Assembly: GCA_018894995.1 (NCBI GenBank)
Contig: JAHIOZ010000176.1
Span: 1-10,464, forward strand
DNA: 10,464 nucleotides
From: Patescibacteria group bacterium
Lineage (GTDB): Bacteria > Patescibacteriota > Minisyncoccia > Phycocordibacterales > UBA12079
Direction: 5' to 3'
Each line of letters starts with the position of its first letter. The first letter of the stretch is position 1. This document shows, one piece after another, positions 1 to 4,859 of the stretch. Position numbers and translations under genes: made by a program. The notes beneath the pieces were generated by a model. The model worked only from the letters and a program-made list of their open reading frames with translations, made no database searches and had not been told where the DNA came from.

Positions 1-1
1 G

Positions 2-613
2 AGCCAAAATATTAAATGCCTTACGCCCCAGGAAGAAGAAAGATTTTTAGATATCCTTAAAAATCGCAAGGATGCCGAGAGAGCATATATGCTTTATCAT
101 CTTATGCTTATTACAGGATTAAGGATATCAGAGGCGTTAAGCCTTAATATCGAACACGCCGGCAAAGCCAAGTTAGAGGTAAAGGTTAAAGGATGGACCA
201 AAAAAAAGGAAAGAAGTCCTGAGCGAAGCGAAGGGAAGAAAAACAGATTTAAGACGGTATATTTCCCGAAAGCTCTGCAAAAACATTTGAAAGATTATTT
301 AAAAGTGAAGGCGAAAAAAGGGGAGAGCCTTGCGCCGGAAGCGCCTTTGTTTGTTTCCAGAAATAGCGCCAGGATCAGTCCGCGCCAGGTGCAGAGAGAT
401 TTTAAGATGTGGGTAAGAGAAAGCGGTATTGAATCCGATCTTACGCCGCACGCTTTAAGGCATACAGTGGGGACAAGGCTTCTTAAAAAATATAAAAACG
501 CTAAATTGGTTCAGAAATATTTAGGCCATTCAGATGTAACAACGACACTGAGATATTATGTTGATGTGTTTCCGGAAGATTTAGAGGAAGCGGCAGAGAT
601 GTTGACGACATAG
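2..613 (+). CDS. Tyrosine recombinase/integrase, catalytic domain (5' end outside window)
   Basis: Site-specific DNA recombinase of the XerC/D-phage integrase family, which breaks and rejoins DNA through a 3'-phosphotyrosine link. The frame is open from base 2, and the first 29 codons (starting near LTPQEEERFLDILKN) already look like this family, so the ATG at 89 is internal. The N-terminal core-binding domain lies off the window. Visible catalytic residues are the first Arg in TGLRISEAL (codon 122-124), the HALRH box (His 449-451, Arg 458-460), the His of YLGHSD (527-529) and the nucleophilic Tyr nine residues later (554-556). The beta-hairpin that normally carries the catalytic Lys is lengthened by a KERSPERSEGKK stretch encoded at about 206-241. 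The domain is otherwise uninterrupted and ends in TAG. It lies 39 bases upstream of the Sir2 gene, which suggests a role in moving the island. Family assignment is very secure; whether it is a Xer housekeeping enzyme or an element integrase cannot be told here. Confidence 0.94.
   Translation, partial: SQNIKCLTPQEEERFLDILKNRKDAERAYMLYHLMLITGLRISEALSLNIEHAGKAKLEVKVKGWTKKKERSPERSEGKKNRFKTVYFPKALQKHLKDYLKVKAKKGESLAPEAPLFVSRNSARISPRQVQRDFKMWVRESGIESDLTPHALRHTVGTRLLKKYKNAKLVQKYLGHSDVTTTLRYYVDVFPEDLEEAAEMLTT
206..241 (+). repeat. SPERSEG-type in-frame palindromic insertion in the recombinase gene
   Basis: The bases TCCTGAGCGAAGCGAAGGG (217-235) encode SPERSEG inside the hairpin between two strands of the recombinase. 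In relatives this hairpin is short (of the form GKGNKERTVP). The DNA resembles the abundant small repeat TCCTGAGCGAAG..GAAGGA of many environmental genomes. It is in frame and adds about ten polar residues at a surface turn next to the expected catalytic Lys. A shorter related string, GAGCGAAG, recurs in the structured region at the right end (10192-10199). That it is a repeat insertion is an inference from its composition and position. Confidence 0.45.
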
Positions 614-631
614 AAGCAATATTATTACGCT
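602..631 (+). promoter_or_regulatory. Possible sigma-70 promoter for the Sir2-HerA operon
   Basis: TTGACG (602-607, five of six -35 bases) is followed after 18 bases by TACGCT (626-631), which keeps the three most conserved -10 bases. It overlaps the recombinase stop codon and lies just upstream of the Sir2 Shine-Dalgarno AGGAG (641-645). Short matches of this kind arise by chance, and read-through from the recombinase gene is an equal alternative. Confidence 0.3.
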
Positions 632-652
632 ATTTAGGACAGGAGAATTTAA

Positions 653-1927
653 ATGATCGAAAAATTACATGACCCGACAGAATATATTAAAGGCTTTCAA
701 CAGATTTTAATTTCAGATAAAAAAAGGATAGGTTTTTTCTTTGGTTCTGGCACATCTCTTTATGCGAAAAAGAATGATAATACTATAACAGTTCCTGCAA
801 TTTCTAATATGACAAGAGACATTGTTAAAGAATTAGGCGATGAGAACGAAAAAAATAAAAATGCCTTGGATGAAATTAAAGGAGAATTAACAGAAAAGTC
901 TTTTAATATTGAATCAATTCTATCTAATCTTGAACAAAAATTACAAATCATAGGTAATGGAAAATTAAACGGCTTAGATAAAAAAAAGTTTGAAGATTTA
1001 ATTAACAAACTAAAAGAAAAAATAAAAGAAAAAGTTAGCTGTCACAAATCATTAGATCTAAAGGATTATAATAAATTAGTGCATTCAGATTTTGCAGAAT
1101 GGATTGGCCAGGCTGACAGAAAATATCCTATAGAAATCTTTACTACCAATTATGATTATTTATTTGAGTTAGGCCTGGAGTATAAAAATATTCCTTTTTA
1201 TGATGGATTTACAGGAAGTTACAAACCATTTTTCAATGCTGAGTCTATAGAGGATTTCGGATTTTTAACAAATCAAACAAAACTATGGAAAGTTCACGGC
1301 TCATTGGGATGGCATCTTGATAAACCAACGGGAAAGATTTTAAGAGAACCTTCGGTTGATGAAAATATTCTTATTTTACCGTCGTTCTTAAAATATAATG
1401 AATCAAAAAAACAACCATATGTTAGCCTTATGGACAGATTGACAAATTTTTTAAAGCAAGACGATTCAATTCTGATTACTTGTGGTTATTCATTTAGCGA
1501 TGAGCATATTAATGAACGAATTCTGTCCGCATTGAATTCAAATACAACTTCTCATGTAATTGCACTTTATTTTGATAAAGATCTGGGTGAAAAGCAAAAA
1601 CAAGAGACTCTTCTATACAAAATTGCTTACTCGAACAGTAAGATTTCTGTTTACGGCTGTAGATTTGCAATAGTTGGTTGTAAATTAGGAAAATGGAAAT
1701 TGCGAGCAGAACCTGACAAGAACGATACTCCAAACATCAATCTTTATTTTGACGAAGATGCTCCGATAAATGGAAATGAAGACAAAGGAAAAGAAAAAAA
1801 AGGAGAGGAAATTTGGACAGGTGAAGGTGAGTTTATGTTGCCGAAGTTTTCAAGCCTAGTCCTTTTTCTTAAAGCTATGATAATTGATAATGAGATAAGG
1901 AAATTAGGACAAAATGACAAAAAATAA
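653..1927 (+). CDS. SIR2-domain protein, likely NADase subunit of a Sir2-HerA defence system
   Basis: A 424-residue cytosolic protein with a SIR2 Rossmann-type NAD-binding core. Visible motifs are the dinucleotide loop GSGTS (31-35), TTNYD (164-168) with the conserved Asn166, VHGS with the catalytic-type His215, and GYSFSDEHIN (278-287), the signature typical of prokaryotic defence SIR2 proteins. A charged helical insertion (about 55-130) separates the first motif from the core, and a Lys/Glu-rich linker (about 372-386) precedes a short C-terminal segment. ATG 653 follows AGGAG at a good distance. In characterised Sir2-HerA systems this subunit degrades NAD+ on phage infection when assembled with the HerA ATPase; that function is transferred here by family and by the adjacent herA-like gene, whose start lies inside this gene's 3' end (14-base overlap). 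It is not a typical protein deacetylase: no zinc-binding cysteine quartet is visible. Confidence 0.92.
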   Translation: MIEKLHDPTEYIKGFQQILISDKKRIGFFFGSGTSLYAKKNDNTITVPAISNMTRDIVKELGDENEKNKNALDEIKGELTEKSFNIESILSNLEQKLQIIGNGKLNGLDKKKFEDLINKLKEKIKEKVSCHKSLDLKDYNKLVHSDFAEWIGQADRKYPIEIFTTNYDYLFELGLEYKNIPFYDGFTGSYKPFFNAESIEDFGFLTNQTKLWKVHGSLGWHLDKPTGKILREPSVDENILILPSFLKYNESKKQPYVSLMDRLTNFLKQDDSILITCGYSFSDEHINERILSALNSNTTSHVIALYFDKDLGEKQKQETLLYKIAYSNSKISVYGCRFAIVGCKLGKWKLRAEPDKNDTPNINLYFDEDAPINGNEDKGKEKKGEEIWTGEGEFMLPKFSSLVLFLKAMIIDNEIRKLGQNDKK

Positions 1928-3707
1928 ACATACAGAGATTGGCGAAATTGATAGTATAAATGGTAATGTCATATCCATACGTTTGTCCGACAATATTAAA
2001 TCTACAATGCCAATAATAAATGGCGTTGTTTACCGTGTTGGGCAAATAGGTTCATTTCTTAAAATACCATTGGGATTCGCTAATTTATATGGAATTGTAA
2101 CTCAAATAGGCTCTGCCGCCATTCCAGATAATTTAAAAGAACTTATCCTACAAAATTATGAAAAAATAAAAAACACTCGTTGGCTAAATATGGTTTTGGT
2201 TGGAGAACAAAACGGTAACAAATTTGAAAGAGGAGTAACACAATTTCCCACAACAGGCGATAAGGCTCATTTAGTAACCATACAGGATTTAGATGTCATT
2301 TATGGAGGTTTTCAAGCCTCAAATTCTATTACAGTAGGTAATCTCAGCTTATCAGAGAGCCTCAACGCAAAAATGGATTTAGATAAATTGATTTCAAGAC
2401 ATTGTGCGATTGTGGGATCGACAGGAAGTGGTAAATCAAACTTAGTTGCGGTATTATTAGAAGCAATTGCAAATAAAAATTTTAAGAGTTCTAGGATTTT
2501 AGTAATAGATCCCCACGGAGAATATAACGAAACGCTTAAAAATAAAAGTAGAGTATTTAAAATAAACGCATCTATAAAAGAAAAGGAGCTTCACATTCCG
2601 TTTTGGGCACTTCCTTTTGATGAATTAATGAAGATATTTCCCGGGAATTTATCAGATATAAACAACGATTATATTAGAGAGAAGATAGTTGAGAAAAAAA
2701 TCAAAAGTGCTGAAGAAAACAAATTGGGTATAGAAAAAGAAGTTATAACGGCAGATAGCCCCATCCCTTTTAGTTTAAAAAAACTATGGTTTGAATTAGA
2801 TGATTTTGAAAGACAAACATTTAAGGAAAGCCGCAAGCCAGAAACCGTTACTATAAAAAGAGTCACAGGGAATGCCCAAGAATTAATTTCCAATGAATAT
2901 GAACCAGCAACCGCTGGCGGGGGAAGTCCGTTTCTGAACAATCAAGCAAAGGGCATTTTAGGATTCTTAGATGGTATAAGAAGAAGACTTAAAGACAGTT
3001 GTTATAATTTCCTTTTTCTTCCGGGAGATTGGGAACCTGATTTAAATGGAAAAGTCAAAAAGGATTTAGATGATTTGTTGTTTATGTGGCTGGGAGATGA
3101 AAAACCAGTAACTATTCTTGATTTATCTGGAATTCCAAGCGAAATTGTTGCTTCGATTTCCGGTGCTTTATTAAATACCGTTTATGATGCCCTGTTTTGG
3201 GGACAAAATACGAAAGTTGGCGGAAAACAACAGCCATTATTAATAGTTCTCGAAGAAGCACATAATTACTTAAAAGCTGGCGAAAGTTCTATTTCCTCAA
3301 GGACTGTGCAAAATATTGCAAAAGAAGGTAGAAAATATGGCGTAGGTCTTTTGTTGGTAACACAACGCCCTTCGGAACTGGATGAAACAGTTCTAAGCCA
3401 ATGTGGAACAATGATTGCGCTTCGCATGAATAATTCAAAAGACCGAGGACATATTAAATCAGCGGTTCAAGATGAACTTCAAACAATGGTAGACTTATTG
3501 CCCAGCTTAAGAACTGGTGAAGGTTTAATTTCTGGTGAAGCTGTAAAAATCCCATCTCGTGTTAAATTTTATAAGATATCTAATGCACCAAAAAGTGCAG
3601 ACCCAAAGGCTTCAGAACAATGGCTAATAGTGCAGCCAATCAAAAAAGAATATACAACAACAGTAAAATATTGGAGAAATCAAAAATTAAGTTTAAAAAA
3701 GGAGTAA
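1914..3707 (+). CDS. herA: HerA/FtsK-superfamily hexameric ATPase (DUF87), partner of SIR2
   Basis: A 597-residue P-loop ATPase of the HerA family, which forms hexameric rings that translocate along DNA. An N-terminal beta-barrel (HAS-type, roughly 8-75, IGEIDSINGNVISIRLSD onward) is followed by the RecA-like core with Walker A GSTGSGKS (168-175), the HerA-typical IDPHGEY (198-204), Walker B LLIVLEEAH (442-450, Glu447/Glu448), and the VTQRPSELDE strand (482 on) with Arg485 as a candidate arginine finger. A family insertion lies between about 225 and 400. The start overlaps the sir2 stop by 14 bases, so the two are translationally coupled, as expected for subunits of one complex. Established work on Sir2-HerA (also called Nezha) shows the ATPase ring scaffolds and activates the SIR2 NADase. 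The archaeal DNA-repair HerA-NurA pairing is the alternative for the family, but no NurA gene is present. Confidence 0.94.
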   Translation: MTKNKHTEIGEIDSINGNVISIRLSDNIKSTMPIINGVVYRVGQIGSFLKIPLGFANLYGIVTQIGSAAIPDNLKELILQNYEKIKNTRWLNMVLVGEQNGNKFERGVTQFPTTGDKAHLVTIQDLDVIYGGFQASNSITVGNLSLSESLNAKMDLDKLISRHCAIVGSTGSGKSNLVAVLLEAIANKNFKSSRILVIDPHGEYNETLKNKSRVFKINASIKEKELHIPFWALPFDELMKIFPGNLSDINNDYIREKIVEKKIKSAEENKLGIEKEVITADSPIPFSLKKLWFELDDFERQTFKESRKPETVTIKRVTGNAQELISNEYEPATAGGGSPFLNNQAKGILGFLDGIRRRLKDSCYNFLFLPGDWEPDLNGKVKKDLDDLLFMWLGDEKPVTILDLSGIPSEIVASISGALLNTVYDALFWGQNTKVGGKQQPLLIVLEEAHNYLKAGESSISSRTVQNIAKEGRKYGVGLLLVTQRPSELDETVLSQCGTMIALRMNNSKDRGHIKSAVQDELQTMVDLLPSLRTGEGLISGEAVKIPSRVKFYKISNAPKSADPKASEQWLIVQPIKKEYTTTVKYWRNQKLSLKKE

Positions 3708-3709
3708 TT

Positions 3710-3931
3710 ATGAATTTGCCAGATATGATCCCTGTAAGTTCTTCAAATGTAACAGAAATCGGGTATGATGAATCAACTCAAACGGTTTTTGTACGCTTTC
3801 TAAATGGCAATTTATTCATTTATAAGAGTGTGCCAATTTTTGAGTTTGAAGGATTAAAAAATGCGCCCTCAATAGGTTCTTACTTGCATAGGAACTATAA
3901 GAATGTTTATCCGTATGAAAGAATTGAATAA
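3710..3931 (+). CDS. KTSC-domain small protein, third gene of the Sir2-HerA operon
   Basis: A 74-residue protein with nearly its whole length matching the KTSC domain (named for similarity to the C-terminus of lysyl-tRNA synthetase, proposed to bind nucleic acid). It shows PVSSSNVTEIGYDE (8-21), an FVRFLNGNLFIYKSVP core (about 26-41) and the closing GSYLHRNYKNVYPY. The start is set by AAGGAG at 3699-3704 and ATG 3710, two bases after the herA stop; an earlier in-frame ATG at 3620 lies inside herA and would add thirty non-conserved residues. Tight spacing implies cotranslation with herA. KTSC proteins are common beside phage and defence genes but have no settled function. A regulatory, antitoxin-like or nucleic-acid-sensing role in this operon is inference only. 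Confidence 0.85.
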   Translation: MNLPDMIPVSSSNVTEIGYDESTQTVFVRFLNGNLFIYKSVPIFEFEGLKNAPSIGSYLHRNYKNVYPYERIE

Positions 3932-3965
3932 TACATGATGTTATGCAAAATTTTATCATGGAGTG

Positions 3966-3996
3966 AATGTCGCAAAAGTAGCACTTTTGCGACGTT
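3966..3996. repeat. Strong hairpin (14-bp stem, 3-base loop)
   Basis: Arms GTCGCAAAAGT (3969-3979) and ACTTTTGCGAC (3983-3993) are perfect complements around loop AGC, extended by a T-G and two A-T pairs to 3966 and 3996. It lies 34 bases after the KTSC stop codon, but no T-run follows on either strand, so a simple intrinsic terminator is doubtful. The right arm is repeated downstream at 4050-4061. Confidence 0.8.
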
Positions 3997-4061
3997 GGGG
4001 GGGCGGGGGCTTAAGGGTATCGACGGAGCGGAGGAGGCGGGGTCCGGAGTTTTGCGACGTT
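3985..4061. repeat. Direct repeats TTTTGCGACGTT flanking a G-rich spacer
   Basis: Two exact 12-base copies lie at 3985-3996 and 4050-4061, 65 bases apart; the left one also forms the right arm of the 3966-3996 hairpin. The spacer is strongly G-rich on the + strand, unlike the surrounding AT-rich DNA. It includes runs G7-C-G5-CTTAA-G3 (3997-4017), which fit a canonical G-quadruplex pattern of four G-runs with short loops. The block may be a copy of an interspersed genomic repeat, or a recombination site. Confidence 0.65.
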
Positions 4062-4073
4062 CAAAGCGAATGC

Positions 4074-4181
4074 ATGAAGAAATTAGCCTATGGAAAAACG
4101 CTCTTTCTCATAATTGGGATCCTGATTTTGCCTTCTTTTGTCCGGGCAGATGAGTTTACTTTCTTTAAATGGCGATTTTAA
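4074..4181 (+). pseudogene. Signal-peptide fragment, possible remnant of a secreted-protein gene
   Basis: ATG 4074 opens a 35-codon frame beginning MKKLAYGKTLFLIIGILILP and ending SFVRADEFTFFKWRF before TAA. It has the three parts of a Sec signal peptide: a basic start, a hydrophobic core of about 12 residues, and a VRA cleavage site followed by DE. Only about ten residues follow the expected cut, far too few for a normal exported protein. No clear Shine-Dalgarno precedes it. It sits directly after the G-rich repeat and directly before the GIY-YIG gene. The simplest reading is that the beginning of an exported protein gene survived and its remainder was replaced by the downstream cassette. 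A chance frame or a tiny hydrophobic peptide gene cannot be ruled out. Confidence 0.35.
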
Positions 4182-4198
4182 ACTAGGGAAAAAAACAG

Positions 4199-4675
4199 AT
4201 GCGGGAGATTAAAATATTTTTTAACAAACCACAGAAGTTTGAACCAAAAAACATTAAGCCATTAATGGGAATAACGGGGCTGTATTTCTTACTCCTTGAG
4301 AATATAGAAATACAATATCCTTTTAAGAAGTCGAGATTAATTTATATCGGGATGAGTGAAAAGAGAACAAATAGCATGGGGAAGAGATTAACAGACCATT
4401 ATGAGGGACAGTCAGGGAATGAGGGCATAGTCAATTATAGGAAAGTAGACCAGATAAATTTTACGCATCTCAATTTTGAAATGCTAAAAAAGTTATGGCG
4501 CCACCGGATCGAAGATCTGGAGAGCTATTTTATTTTAGATTTTGTAAAGAATTACGGTGTATACCCTATTTGCAATAATAAAACAGGGTATGAGGTATTA
4601 AAGAGTGATTTGGATGTGGATATTAAAATAGACTGGCAATATTTTGGGAAAAGAGGAGAAGGACATGGGGAATAA
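4199..4675 (+). CDS. GIY-YIG nuclease-like protein
   Basis: A 158-residue protein with the marks of a GIY-YIG endonuclease fold: GLY (27-29) in the first strand, YIG (49-51) in the second, then MGKRLTDHY with Arg63 and His67, an acidic helix residue Glu108 (LESYF; Glu105 is close by) expected to bind the metal, and CNNKTG with Asn126/Asn127. These correspond to the conserved Tyr, Tyr, Arg, Glu and Asn positions of the family, so catalytic competence is plausible. There is no extra DNA-binding domain; the protein is essentially the nuclease domain plus a short tail. ATG 4199 follows AGGGA (4185-4189). Its end overlaps the next small gene by 11 bases. With an SMC-like ATPase two genes on, it is likely the nuclease effector of a defence cassette (inference). 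The motifs are divergent from UvrC and homing nucleases. Confidence 0.82.
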   Translation: MREIKIFFNKPQKFEPKNIKPLMGITGLYFLLLENIEIQYPFKKSRLIYIGMSEKRTNSMGKRLTDHYEGQSGNEGIVNYRKVDQINFTHLNFEMLKKLWRHRIEDLESYFILDFVKNYGVYPICNNKTGYEVLKSDLDVDIKIDWQYFGKRGEGHGE

Positions 4676-4859
4676 TGTTAAGAGCGGGAAAGAGATATTA
4701 AACGATTTCTTTGGCAATTTAGAAAAGATAGAGAATGTAGATAAAGGCGTAGCAGAAACACTTAAAAAATTATACCAAGATGGGAAGTTCACGGATACCA
4801 GTATAACAAATGCTCTCCAAGAACTTAGAGAGAAAGGGGGAGCAGATGGTCAGAATTAA
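4665..4859 (+). CDS. Small 64-residue protein of unknown function between nuclease and ATPase
   Basis: The protein is not recognised. It begins MGNNVKSGKEILNDFF and is predicted mainly helical and charged, with heptad-like hydrophobic spacing and no cysteine or membrane segment. The start at 4665 is set by GAGGAG just upstream (about 4653-4658); an in-frame ATG at 4644 would place the start further inside the nuclease gene. It overlaps the GIY-YIG gene by 11 bases and the ATPase gene by 14, so all three are translationally coupled. That arrangement argues for a real gene whose product is made in step with its neighbours, perhaps an adaptor between nuclease and ATPase or an inhibitor of the nuclease. 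Those roles are inference; the sequence shows no motif that decides between them. Confidence 0.75.
   Translation: MGNNVKSGKEILNDFFGNLEKIENVDKGVAETLKKLYQDGKFTDTSITNALQELREKGGADGQN

Noticed and set aside
653..1927. Classical sirtuin protein deacetylase
   Set aside because: No zinc-binding cysteine quartet is visible, and the TTNYD, VHGS and GYSFSDEHIN motifs fit the defence SIR2 group.
3620..3709. Upstream ATG extending the KTSC protein by 30 residues
   Set aside because: This part overlaps herA, lacks a Shine-Dalgarno and is not part of the domain. ATG 3710 has AAGGAG at the right distance.
3934..3960. CATGAT/ATCATG hairpin right after the KTSC gene as a terminator
   Set aside because: The stem is only six AT-rich pairs with a 15-base loop and no T-run follows, so it is too weak to call.
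3966..4061. CRISPR array or tRNA gene in the repeat block
   Set aside because: There are only two direct copies, with a single G-rich spacer and no cas genes. No cloverleaf or T-loop motif can be drawn.
3935..4153. 72-codon frame across the 3966-4061 repeat block
   Set aside because: Its sequence is dictated by the G-rich repeat (GGRGLKG, EEAGSG) and it shows no ribosome site or domain. Only the other frame, from 4074, has a recognisable signal peptide.
4810..4845. Upstream ATG extending the ATPase by 12 residues
   Set aside because: The family's first strand starts at MVRIKSFEIKG (ATG 4846), which has a strong GGGGGAG site.
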